From Neisseria sp. Marseille-Q6792 (GTDB lineage: Bacteria; Pseudomonadota; Gammaproteobacteria; Burkholderiales; Neisseriaceae), in assembly GCF_943181435.1 (NCBI RefSeq), contig NZ_OW969598.1, positions 868,001 to 932,000 on the forward strand: 64,000 bases of DNA, in the 5' to 3' direction. Shown here in pieces: positions 50,927 through 60,074 of the stretch; position 1 is the stretch's first letter; every line of letters starts with the position of its first letter. Made by a program: the position numbers and the translations under genes. Below the pieces are notes generated by a model. The model saw only the letters and a list, made by a program, of their open reading frames with translations, did no database searches and had not been told where the DNA came from.

Positions 50927-51793
50927 TTACAAATATTCTTCCACGCTCACGCCATTCAGGCCGTCTGAAACCACGCTGATTTTGTAATCGCCAAAACCGC
51001 TGGCCGGAGTACCGGATTCGCCGTTTAGGCGTTCAACTTTTACAGCATCAAACAGTTTATGTGTAGGCTGGCTGCCGAGCGCGCTGTCGTGTTTGAAAAC
51101 AATCAATTTGCGCGCCGCCATTTCGCCACGGGCGGCGGAGCGGTCGTGTTCAAACATCAACGTCAAGGCTTGCCAGAGTTTGGCTAAGTCGTCATCTGAA
51201 AAACCGGTTTTGACGGCAAGGTTGGCGGAGATAAAGCCATGCACGCGGTAGAGCGCGTAAGGGACGATGTATTTGCGCCCCATAGTGCGTTCTTTTTCCA
51301 AGTCTTTTTCATTGGTTACCGCCATGCGGGTGATGGAAACTTCCAGCGGCACAATCGGGTCGATGGATTGGGCAAACGCCAGTTGTACCGGGCCGCGTAC
51401 TTGTCCGCTGTTGACTTCGGTGGTCATCACAGTGCCGAAGGTGCGGATATCGAAGAAGTTTTTACACATCCAAGCGGTAATATCGCGGGCTTTGGCTTCG
51501 TCTTTGGGCAGTTTTTTGGCTTCAGATTCAATGCCGAGTGCTTCATAAGCGCGTTTGTTTTGCAGGTTTAACACGCTTTTTTCTTTCACGTAGATTTCGT
51601 AACCGGCTTCGTTTTCGCTGCTGATTTCTACAAAATTACGAATTTTGCGTTTTAAGCAGACATCGGTTACCAAACCTTTACTGGATTCAGGATCAAGACG
51701 CGGCATATTACCCGCATCGGGATCGCCGTTGGGGTTGCCGTTGGTAACATCAAAAAAGTAAACAAATTCATAGCGGTTTTGAATGGCAGACAT
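50927..51793 (-). CDS. cas7: Cascade backbone protein Cas7 (Csd2), type I-C
   Basis: This 288-residue RAMP protein forms the crRNA-binding filament of the type I-C effector. The family opening [32 protein letters not shown] and [34 protein letters not shown], plus [19 protein letters not shown], identify Csd2. Full length and uninterrupted. It lies 11 bases after cas8c and 2 bases before cas4. Confidence 0.95.
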   Translation of the reverse strand: MSAIQNRYEFVYFFDVTNGNPNGDPDAGNMPRLDPESSKGLVTDVCLKRKIRNFVEISSENEAGYEIYVKEKSVLNLQNKRAYEALGIESEAKKLPKDEAKARDITAWMCKNFFDIRTFGTVMTTEVNSGQVRGPVQLAFAQSIDPIVPLEVSITRMAVTNEKDLEKERTMGRKYIVPYALYRVHGFISANLAVKTGFSDDDLAKLWQALTLMFEHDRSAARGEMAARKLIVFKHDSALGSQPTHKLFDAVKVERLNGESGTPASGFGDYKISVVSDGLNGVSVEEYL

Positions 51794-51804
51794 TTTCTGG
51801 CTTC

Positions 51805-53583
51805 TTAGTTTTCAATGGTTTCAGCGGTTTCTTTTTTAGCAAAATAGCTTTGTTTTTGATGGTAATAGCCGATGGCGAAGCGGCCTTGCTCGTCAATGCT
51901 CAAATGGTGCGGAAAGGTTTCGGGCAGTTTGGCAATAATTTCGCCCAAATCTTTATCCAAATTCACCGCCATACCGGCTTTGTCTTTACGCAAGCGCGAC
52001 AAATGGTGTTTTGCACCCGACAAAAGGCGCGGAAAAACCGAAAACGGCACGGCGGAGGCAGAGCCGTAATAGCGGTCGGCGATGCTGGCGTTTAATTCGC
52101 CCAACGCCTGATATTGGATGCGCTCTAACACAGCAAACAGCCGCCCTAAAAGATAGGCGCGATTCGGGTTTTCATTGTTCAAACTCATAGGAACTCCTTC
52201 TTCGATAAAACCTTTTCTAAAACGCCGCTCTAATACGGCTTTCATCATTGCCACGCGCAAGCCGTTTACGTCGCCGTCGGCGCGGATTCGGGTAATCAGT
52301 TGCGACAGCAAACTCATAGGATACGGCGTGCCACAAATCACGGCGCGGGTCATTTCTCCTGCCAAAACGGGCGAGATGTTTTCGCTTTTGCCCAGCACGG
52401 CAGTTTGCAATAAAAGTCGCCAAATAGACGGCGGCATTTTCCACGCGCAAGGTTCAAGGGCTAAATCTTGCCAATGCTGCGCCAAATTTTCCGCCAACTG
52501 CCCAAAGGTGGTATCCAGCCAAAACCGAACAGAAATCCGCGCGGCATTGGGGGCAAGCCCCAAGATATAAAAACGGGTATTGGGAGAGAGTTCGGGCGCA
52601 ATTTCTTGCAGCGGACGACCTTTGCCCATTTGTTCCAATACGTTGAAAACTTTGGCGCTTTCTTGTTCATCATCCGGTGGCGTAAATACATGCACGAAAA
52701 AGTCTTCGGCAGCCTGCGCTGTGGCGTTATCATCCGCTTCCGCCCAAAAGACCGTACTGGCATCGCCGATGGTCAAACAGTGATTATTTTCGCGGCGCAA
52801 GAGATAATTCAGTGCTGTGGTGTAGCAAAGGCGGATTGTTCGGAAACGGGGGCATTTGCACCTTGCTCTTTGCCAAAAGAGGCAAAGGCTTCTTTGTTAA
52901 ACAAGATAATCGAGCCGCCCGAGCTTTGCCCGCCAAACACGCCTTTAATCGCCGGATGCAGCCGTGCAATCGGGGCGGTGTCGCCACTAATCAGGCACAA
53001 ACTCTCGAGTGCTTCATCGCTTTTCAGGTAGCCTGCCCATAAGGTTTGCGCGGCTTCGCGTTTATGGATAAGTGCGGTCGGTTTTTCAAGAGAAAATGCG
53101 ATGTTGGCATCGAGCATTTCGGCAGGCAGATTTTCGGCAGCGAAATGTGCAGGCTGCCAGTTTTGCAGAAAACGGCACAAGGCTTGCAAGCCTTCGTCTT
53201 CGCTGTTTTGCAGTAAATCGAGATGGTATTGCTTGAAGGCATCAAAAGTTTTTTTCAGACGACGTAAACGGTTTTTCTTTCGCTTCGGCTTTGTTTTTAT
53301 TGGCTTCCACGCCAAGCGCGTAGGCGGTTTTATCCCACAAAAAATTCGGTTTGATACCCGACGTGCGTTTTTCAGGGCGCGGCACACTCATCAGCTTCGG
53401 TTGCGGCTTTTTATCGGCAGTCAGATTCGGCACAGCGGTTTTCAGACGGCCTTCTGTATCCAGCACCAAAATCCAGCCGATTTTTTCCTCGCTAAAGCCA
53501 TAAGGCGGCACTTTCGGGTTGCCCATTTCATCGGTTTCCGCTGCCAAACGGCGGTAATAGCGGGCAAGGGACGCAAGAATCAT
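51805..53583 (-). pseudogene. cas8c: cas8c (csd1), type I-C large subunit, two opposite frameshifts
   Basis: The start MILASLARYYRRL and the whole ~592-residue Csd1 length are recognisable, but in three pieces. The frame shifts at a run of seven A (plus-strand T-run 53249-53255), where six A would restore it. It shifts back near 52825, where one base is missing between FA and YTTALNYLL. The net length stays correct. As read, translation stops at codon ~113. The C-terminal piece (331 codons) contains the Csd1 blocks YTTALNYLL, LGLAPNAARISVRFW, YLLGRLFAVLERIQ and YYHQKQSYF. Without Cas8c the effector should not bind target DNA. Sequencing errors must be excluded. Confidence 0.88.
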
Positions 53584-54257
53584 GCTTTTACCTCCTCGGC
53601 GTAAAACGGCGGTACATCAATTACGCTATCTTTCATTTCCGCGCGGAAAAAATGTGGCGTGTTGCCGTGGTCAAAATCAATATCGTGCAACATCCAGCCT
53701 AAATCGCGGTTTGCCTCGCTTTCCGATAACGCCGACAGCGGCAACGGCTCGCCCTCGTCAATCAACGCAAAATCGGCAGGAAATTCACGCACGCCCAAAC
53801 AAGGCTGCTGAAAACATTGCCCCTTTTTCGCACGGCGTTTGAACATCTCGATATGCTTGGTAACGGTCTCATCCGCCCCCGCTTTTGCCGTTAGTACCGC
53901 ATGGGCTTCAATCACATACGCCACGTCTTTAAGCACCGTCACCGCGCGTTGCTGGCGGTCGTCTTCAATCAGCGTATATAAATCGGCAACGCTCTTACGC
54001 TTCATCGCGCCGCTGACCTTACCCGCCGAAATCTTGCCGCCCAACTCATTGCGCCGCACCGACTCAAACCGAATCGGCTTTAACACATAAATCCGGTCAA
54101 TCACCCACCGAATCGCCGGCTTCCAATGCACCGCCGCCAAAATCCCGCGCGCCGCCGACGGCGTGATGACATCATAAGACACCCGCTCCACCTTCATCTC
54201 CGGACGGGTAAAACAGGCATAATCGCCCCAAACGTATAGGCGGATTTGGTTTGCCAT
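53580..54257 (-). CDS. cas5: Cas5 (Cas5d), type I-C pre-crRNA processing subunit
   Basis: This 225-residue RAMP protein cuts I-C repeat RNA and caps the 5' end of the crRNA. The N terminus MANQIRLYVWGDYACFTRPEMKVERVSYDVITPSAARGILAAVHW is typical, with a C-terminal EVKA just overlapping the cas8c start (ATGA). The start at ATG 54257 is the family start; an extension into IS sequence (to 54359) is an artefact. An IS element now sits 7 bases upstream, displacing the ancestral AAGGAA ribosome-binding site; the IS end offers AAAGG at 11-base spacing, so expression is probably altered. Confidence 0.93.
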   Translation of the reverse strand: MANQIRLYVWGDYACFTRPEMKVERVSYDVITPSAARGILAAVHWKPAIRWVIDRIYVLKPIRFESVRRNELGGKISAGKVSGAMKRKSVADLYTLIEDDRQQRAVTVLKDVAYVIEAHAVLTAKAGADETVTKHIEMFKRRAKKGQCFQQPCLGVREFPADFALIDEGEPLPLSALSESEANRDLGWMLHDIDFDHGNTPHFFRAEMKDSVIDVPPFYAEEVKA

Positions 54258-54264
54258 ACAAATT

Positions 54265-55482
54265 GAGACCTTTGCAAAAAAGCCCTTCCCTCGACAGCCG
54301 GAACCTAAACAAAGATTTTCGGCTGTTTCTCTCCCCCAATACCTCCTGATTTTACCCAAATCTCCCCTTAATCCCCCTTGGATACCTGATAATCAGGCAT
54401 CCGGCCGCCTTTCAGGCGACAGCAGACACACTTAGCCTGTTAGCCGCTTTCAACAGGTTCAAACACATCGCCTTCAGATGGCTTTGCGCACTCACTTTGA
54501 GCAAACCAAAATAGGCTGCCCGCGCATAGCAGAATTTACGGTGCAGCGTACCGAAGCTTTGTTCGACCACATAACGGGTCTTTGATAAATATCGGTTGCG
54601 TTTGGTTTGCGTTTCCGCCAGCGGACGGTTGCGGTGGGCTTTGCGCATAATACCGTCCAACAACTGATGCTCTTCCAGATGTTGCCGGTTTTCCGCACTG
54701 TCATAGCCTTTGTCGGCATAGACGGCCGTACCTTCGGCTATCCCTTCCAGCAAAGGCGACAGGTGTTTGCACTCATGGGCATTGGCGGGGGTAATGTGCA
54801 GTTTCTCGATATAGCCTTCCTCATCGGTACGGTATGTTGTTTGTAACCGAGTTTGTAGAGACCGTTTTTCTTTGTCCAACGGGCATCGCTGTCTTTACTC
54901 GGTGTGGTTTGGCTGCTGACTTGTCCTTCTTCATCGACTTCTATAGCCTGACGCTGTTTGCTGCCGGCAGTTTGAATAATGGTGGCGTCAATGACGGCGG
55001 CGGATGCTTTCTCTACTTTTAGGTTTTTTTTCGGTCAGTTGGCAGTTAATCAGTTCCAGCAATTCGGACGGGGTGTTGTCTTGCGCCAGCCAGTTACGGT
55101 AACGGCATAAGGTGCTGTAATCGGGAATGCTCAGTTCGTCAAAACGGCAAAACAGGTTGAAGTCGATGCGGGTGATGAGGCTGTGTTCGAGTTCGGGATC
55201 GGAGAGGCTGTGCCATTGTCCGAGCAGGACGGCTTTGAACATGGACAACAGGGGATAGGCGGGACGGCCGCGGTGGTCTCGAAGGTAACGGGTTTTTTGA
55301 CGATTCAGGTATTGTTCGATCGGTTGCCAATCAATCACCTGGTCCAACTTCAATAGTGGGAAGCGGTCAATGTGTTTGGCAATCATGGCTTGTGCGGTTT
55401 GCCGGAAGAAGGTGCTCATGAGAAATCCCCTAAATGTCCGGGTGGGAATTTAGGGGATTTTGGGGAGTTTTGCAAAGGTCTC
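54265..55482. mobile_element. IS1106-like insertion sequence (IS5 family)
   Basis: The 1218-bp element is bounded by GAGACCTTTGCAAAA and TTTTGCAAAGGTCTC inverted repeats and flanked by a 5-base direct repeat AAATT (54260-54264 and 55483-55487), the apparent target duplication. The transposase protein matches IS1106 of meningococci from memory. Rejoining the flanks restores AAGGAATTTGT-ATG in front of cas5, which proves the exact insertion site. Confidence 0.9.
54412..55419 (-). pseudogene. IS1106-like transposase, twice frameshifted
   Basis: The N-terminal part (MSTFFRQTAQAMIAKHIDRF to QLTEK, from 55419) is in one frame. After a run of eight A near 55025 an extra base shifts it out of frame. 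The middle part (KNGLYKLGYKQHT region) lies in another frame, and a missing base near 54837 changes frame again before TDEEGYIEKLHITPANAHEC. The DDE catalytic residues are split among the pieces, so the element cannot move itself. The C terminus (ANRLSVSAVA) is intact. Confidence 0.88.
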
Positions 55483-55487
55483 AAATT

Positions 55488-55580
55488 CCTTAACACACAG
55501 CCGCCCGAAGGCGGCTGATCATCACGTTAAATTAACAACTCTAGTTTCAATCCACACATTTTATAATGTGATATATTAGC
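55488..55580 (-). other. CRISPR-repeat-like sequences upstream of cas5 (possible mini-array relic)
   Basis: On the minus strand, GTGTGGATTGAAAC, the 3' end typical of type I-C CRISPR repeats, is preceded by a small hairpin (CACATT/AATGTG, 55555-55570). It is followed about 25 bases later by a perfect CAGCCGCC-TTCG-GGCGGCTG hairpin (55498-55517) and TGTGTTAAGGAA, the ancestral cas5 ribosome-binding site. The hairpin plus GTGTGTT tail resembles a I-C repeat whose GAAAC end has changed. Spacing (about 55 bases between repeat ends) is shorter than a normal repeat-spacer unit, so this may instead be a regulatory hairpin of cas5. No true array exists in the window. Confidence 0.4.
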
Positions 55581-55603
55581 CTTCTTTAAATTTTATATTT
55601 AAA

Positions 55604-56941
55604 TTATTTGGTAATAGTAGCTTTCGCAAAGTTAGTAAGTATTTGAGTACTAGGATGTGCAGACAAGCTAACTAATTTATTTGTGAGAGCTATTGGAAGT
55701 AAGGAATTTTCATACATATCGCAATGTAATGATTCAATGACGCTTAAAATCTTATGTAAATTAGGGATGTCATTTTCATCAGGATTCTTTTTTAAATCTT
55801 TAACTGGTAAGGATGCTACATACATTTGACCAAATTTAGTTTTAAAAATAATTTTGTGTCCATAATATGAAGTACTAGCATAAGGTCTATTAGCATCCTC
55901 ATGTCCAGGTGAAATATAAGAATAAATATATTTGTCGTTTAGAATTAAAATAGAACCATTTTCCATCTTACTTTGAATTTGAGATGCGTGTTCAACAAAT
56001 GCACCACTCTTTTCCAATCCAATCAAAAACAAATTGTGATTTTCAAATAACCAATTATTCAAATCCAGCATAAGTCGGTGCATTCCTGCTGTTACACCAA
56101 ACCATCCAGTTGGTCGATCAAGGATAAAGATGGTTTCATTAAGAGTTTGGCGATTTTTATCCAATAAACTCCTAATAATATGCAAAAGCATGAGATGCTC
56201 TACTAATCCCGTAACGTACCCACTAATACCAGATGCACCTAAATCATCATCTATAATTTCATGTAATCTGAAAATATCACTCAGATATATATCTCCATCA
56301 TTTGATGAGAAGGTATAATTTTGCATTTCATTTTCTTTTAAAAGAACATTTCTAGTATCGGAATTACAAGGGTGAGAAGCTAAATTCCAATGTTTTTCCT
56401 CTACCCCCCTATGGTGTTTATACCTATGAAACACAAACCATGCTAAGGTATCCAATAAACTACTATTTTCCCCCATATTTTCTGATTTAAGAAATTCAAA
56501 TAGACTTCTTCTTACCGAACTTGTTAGTGAGGAGCAATCTTTTCTTTTTACACCTTTAGTACATAGCGGCAATTTAATCCGAGCAATATTCCTTAATTTT
56601 TGCATATCTTCAGGGGCTATATGCTTCTGCTGCTTCATATTCTTTAAATCTTCTGTTTTAAAATATAAAGCTCCAAATTGAAAAAAATGTAATGACGCAC
56701 TTGGATATCCTATTTTCAGTGGTATTTCAGTATATCCTCCATCGATTGCAACAACATGCTTCAAGGAATATTCACAAGAATTATGAGGAACTGTTAAACT
56801 TGATATCGATACCTCAGGCAAAACATCAGGTATATAAAAATTACTCAAAGCTGACTGCACAACCTCATCGTTTATAATATGATGATGAGATGATTTGCTT
56901 GCTTTTTCAAAAGGTTTTTTTCCTACGCTAGAGTAGCTCAT
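55604..56941 (-). CDS. NurA-like nuclease of a methyltransferase-HerA-NurA operon
   Basis: This 445-residue protein shows the NurA nuclease pattern: VVAIDGGYTEIP at residues 64-74 (catalytic Asp67), ETIFILDRPTGWFG at 269-281 (second Asp275), and FLIGLEKSGAFVEHA at 305-319 with the motif Lys311. The C-terminal part (GQMYVASLPVKDLK) fits the NurA closing strand. NurA nucleases degrade DNA only with their HerA ATPase ring, whose gene is 12 bases upstream in this operon. No uptake sequence and very low G+C indicate transfer. Family identity is from motif pattern, not a search. Confidence 0.72.
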   Translation of the reverse strand: MSYSSVGKKPFEKASKSSHHHIINDEVVQSALSNFYIPDVLPEVSISSLTVPHNSCEYSLKHVVAIDGGYTEIPLKIGYPSASLHFFQFGALYFKTEDLKNMKQQKHIAPEDMQKLRNIARIKLPLCTKGVKRKDCSSLTSSVRRSLFEFLKSENMGENSSLLDTLAWFVFHRYKHHRGVEEKHWNLASHPCNSDTRNVLLKENEMQNYTFSSNDGDIYLSDIFRLHEIIDDDLGASGISGYVTGLVEHLMLLHIIRSLLDKNRQTLNETIFILDRPTGWFGVTAGMHRLMLDLNNWLFENHNLFLIGLEKSGAFVEHASQIQSKMENGSILILNDKYIYSYISPGHEDANRPYASTSYYGHKIIFKTKFGQMYVASLPVKDLKKNPDENDIPNLHKILSVIESLHCDMYENSLLPIALTNKLVSLSAHPSTQILTNFAKATITK

Positions 56942-56953
56942 AATTATCCCAGT

Positions 56954-58987
56954 CTATTTGCCAAATTTATCTATTTGAACAGGTACAACAAATGAATTTG
57001 AGTACGTTTTTACTCTTACAAAGCCTTTATCTGTATTTTGGCTAAACCGAATTAAACTATCGCTAAAGTCACTAAAATCATAATATTTTCTCAATTCTTT
57101 GATTTCATCTTCATTATTAAGATGAGAAATAAACCAGTTTTGAGTAGCTTTCAAAATATTACTGCTGATAGAACTAACTTCCTGAGTAGCATATACCAAA
57201 CCTAAATTTAATTTAGCGCCTTCTTTTGCTAGTCGATTATAAATTTGGCTTAAATTCTTATCGTCTTTTTTAGGAAAAAGGTTATGTGCCTCTTCAAAAT
57301 AAAATTGAATGAAATTATTAGGTTGAGCATTAGTAAATCTATTCATAGAATCTCTGAAAATACGACGTGTAATTCTCTCTGAATACATTCTTTGTAATTC
57401 TTCATCCCCGCTAGATAAATCAGCAATAACAATTTTTCCTTGACGAAGAGCTTGTAAAATATCATCCTCAAAAGGTGTCTGAGATTTATCGGTATGCTGA
57501 GTAACAATTGGTCGTAAATTCAAATAGCCAGTTCTATCTATTGAACCACCTGAGCTACTCTTTCTGGTTAAAATCACTAACAAAGCTTTTAACTCATCAT
57601 CAGCCCATTCCTTACGGTTTTTTTGTTTATACTGCTCACATTCTTTTGAAGAATCGTAGGAATCCCATAATGCGCTCCACCATTCGGTTGCTAGATCTAA
57701 CGATATACCTGCATTCAATGTCTGTGAAGTTACTCCTGTTATTTTAATTTCTTCTAATAGATCTTTATTTACAGAAAATTTTACTGTCTCAGTTTCTGGA
57801 CATCTAAATCCTGCTGCTTTTAGAATACATTTATAAACCGATAATCTTCTATCATATCTAGTTTTAGCAGAGTGATCGGAGTCATAGTTATAAGGCTTTT
57901 CAAGCATTACTGATTTAAAATTAACCATATATTTTGATGTATCATCTGCAATTAATGGATATGATTTAATCAGTTCAAAACCAGCTTCAATCTCATTATA
58001 AAAATTAACCTTCATAACCTTAAAACCGTCTTTTTCCACAATAGAATAACGATCAGTTTTAGCTTGATATATATCAAAGATAGCCGTTCCCTCGTCTTGA
58101 AGGTTGGCATTGGCATATTCACCATTAATATCAAAAATAATCTGTCCAATAGGATATTTAGGTGCTTCGCCTACAAATTGCTTTAAAATCTCTTCGGGAC
58201 TTTCATTCTGTTTATCTAACTGATATTGAGCTAATTTACTCATCTGTTCATTAGCCTGAATAATCTTTTTAATACTATTAGATTTACCAGTACGAGTCAT
58301 ACCAAATAAAGCAGTGCGTTTTCCTGCAAAATCTTTTGCTTGTATATAAACAGGAATATCTCCAATATCATTATTAAATCTTTGGCTTGAGCTATAACGG
58401 ATAGAACCTATTCGAATATCACCAATTCCTCCAGGTACGCTATTTTCTCTGTAATTAGCAATTAAACCTAAAATTTCATTTGATGGTTTAATTACTGAAT
58501 AATTATGAGCAGCATAGAAATTTTCTACATCAGCACCAAATCTCAAATTCTTTTCAGAATCTAAATAAAATGATCCCAAAATAGAGCAACGTAATCCAGA
58601 AAATCCAAATTCATATCTGGAATATTCATCTAACTGACTTTGTTTAGTGTTTCCAGTTCGAATATGATCCTTATAATAATCAACCATAGAACTTACTATG
58701 TCTTTATCCGTTGGAAGTTCTGCTGGTTCAATAACTCTCAATAGCAAAGCCTCTTGAAGGTTATCCTTTCCTGGATCACAATCATAATATGCTAAAAGAA
58801 AACATCCTTGTGGAACCCCGTTTGCTCGTTCCTTCCATGCATCAGCCATTAGAATTGAACTACTTGTATAAGAAATCTTAAAAGGTCTGCCTACAAATAT
58901 ACCTGTATCCCAACTCCAATTTCCATCAGATTCAATTTTACGTTTAAATAAATTAATATTTGCAATACTTGATGAAATACTCAACAT
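56954..58987 (-). CDS. HerA/FtsK-type hexameric ATPase (DNA translocase)
   Basis: This 677-residue ATPase has a beta-barrel-like N-terminal region (to ~220), Walker A GMTRTGKS at 229-236, the HerA landmark IIFDINGEY at 283-291, Walker B FYFEEAHNLF at 562-571, a sensor-like VYATQEVSS at 598-606, and an Arg-finger-like SERITRRIFR at 536-545. Together these are typical of HerA. HerA rings pump DNA to a bound nuclease. It overlaps neither neighbour but lies 3 bases after the methyltransferase stop and 12 before the NurA-like start, so one transcript is expected. Confidence 0.85.
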   Translation of the reverse strand: MLSISSSIANINLFKRKIESDGNWSWDTGIFVGRPFKISYTSSSILMADAWKERANGVPQGCFLLAYYDCDPGKDNLQEALLLRVIEPAELPTDKDIVSSMVDYYKDHIRTGNTKQSQLDEYSRYEFGFSGLRCSILGSFYLDSEKNLRFGADVENFYAAHNYSVIKPSNEILGLIANYRENSVPGGIGDIRIGSIRYSSSQRFNNDIGDIPVYIQAKDFAGKRTALFGMTRTGKSNSIKKIIQANEQMSKLAQYQLDKQNESPEEILKQFVGEAPKYPIGQIIFDINGEYANANLQDEGTAIFDIYQAKTDRYSIVEKDGFKVMKVNFYNEIEAGFELIKSYPLIADDTSKYMVNFKSVMLEKPYNYDSDHSAKTRYDRRLSVYKCILKAAGFRCPETETVKFSVNKDLLEEIKITGVTSQTLNAGISLDLATEWWSALWDSYDSSKECEQYKQKNRKEWADDELKALLVILTRKSSSGGSIDRTGYLNLRPIVTQHTDKSQTPFEDDILQALRQGKIVIADLSSGDEELQRMYSERITRRIFRDSMNRFTNAQPNNFIQFYFEEAHNLFPKKDDKNLSQIYNRLAKEGAKLNLGLVYATQEVSSISSNILKATQNWFISHLNNEDEIKELRKYYDFSDFSDSLIRFSQNTDKGFVRVKTYSNSFVVPVQIDKFGK

Positions 58988-58990
58988 TAT

Positions 58991-59983
58991 TTATACCTCT
59001 TTATAACTCAAAATAGGGTCTTCAAATCTAATTTTAGCCTGCTCTATATAACTCTCTTGAAGCTCAATAGAAATCCAATTTCTGTTTAATAGTGCAGCTG
59101 CAAATCCTGTGGTATTGCTTCCAGCAAACGGGTCTAAAATCAAATCTCCTTCATCTGTTAAATATTGAATAAAAAAGTTTACAAGGCCAATGGGCATTCT
59201 TGCTGGATGAACTGTTATGTTATGTCTTTTGCACTCCCTATGAAAAAAATCGTTCGATGCTGAATTAGAGAAAGAAAAGGCATTAGGTAACCTAGATTTT
59301 CTATTTTCATCAATACTTTCTATTTCAAATAAATTGTGAGAAATTGCACCACCTCTATCATTTAGGAAACTTTTCTCCCCAATACTATGTTCCGATGGTC
59401 TCTTTCCTGCATTATAATACCCCCTTTTTAATAAACTTTTCATAGCTTCACTGTAGGGTCTTAGTACTTTTCTGTTATCAGCTTTTGGATAGTCTGTTTT
59501 TGAAAACCACCATACATGTGTGTAGCTATCAACAGTACGAAGAGGATTAACTGTGACCCATTGTGCAGGAGAAGGTAATCGAGAAGGGTTATAGCAAACA
59601 AATTCTTGTATAAGTCTTAAATTTGTCCCTGCAGATTCTGCAATAGACATTAATGCCTTCAAAGCCAACAAGCTTTGAACGGGTCTACCAGGCTCCCAAC
59701 TATTACCTAATTCAACAACTAATGAACCATCATCAGCTAATTTTTCAGCTAGCAATGGAGTCAACTCTTTAATCCAATTTAAATATTCTTCTCCTGTTTT
59801 ATTACCATAACTCTTCTTTTGATTAAGAGGATAAGGAGGGGAAGTAATGATTAGATTTACTTTGCCATTTAAATTGCTAAATGATTTACTCTGTAAAAGA
59901 TCAAGAGAATCGCCTAAATATAAAGCTCCACTTTTTCTTTCGAAAACTTTGGAGGTATTTCTGGGGAATTTATTTTTTTTCAT
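58991..59983 (-). CDS. Site-specific DNA methyltransferase, beta class (probably N4-cytosine)
   Basis: This 330-residue enzyme has the catalytic motif IITSPPYPLNQKKSYGN at residues about 46-62 and the later AdoMet-binding motif DLILDPFAGSNTTGFAAALLNRNWISIE at about 280-307, an order defining the beta class. TSPPY followed by a K-K-x-Y-G-N run resembles N4-cytosine methylases such as M.PvuII, although N6-adenine cannot be excluded. No ordinary restriction endonuclease gene is adjacent, so the HerA-NurA pair downstream is the probable effector. It is first in the operon; 91 bases of AT-rich sequence separate it from the cas3 remnant. Confidence 0.88.
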   Translation of the reverse strand: MKKNKFPRNTSKVFERKSGALYLGDSLDLLQSKSFSNLNGKVNLIITSPPYPLNQKKSYGNKTGEEYLNWIKELTPLLAEKLADDGSLVVELGNSWEPGRPVQSLLALKALMSIAESAGTNLRLIQEFVCYNPSRLPSPAQWVTVNPLRTVDSYTHVWWFSKTDYPKADNRKVLRPYSEAMKSLLKRGYYNAGKRPSEHSIGEKSFLNDRGGAISHNLFEIESIDENRKSRLPNAFSFSNSASNDFFHRECKRHNITVHPARMPIGLVNFFIQYLTDEGDLILDPFAGSNTTGFAAALLNRNWISIELQESYIEQAKIRFEDPILSYKEV

Positions 59984-60074
59984 AACATTTTTTATTTAAC
60001 TTATTACATTTAAAAAAATTTTGGGAGGTATGATAGCCTTTTTCTCACATTATATCGATTCTATAGATGTTAAT

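Noticed and set aside
54258..54359. 34-codon N-terminal extension of cas5
   Set aside because: It is encoded by the IS end; the family start is at 54257.
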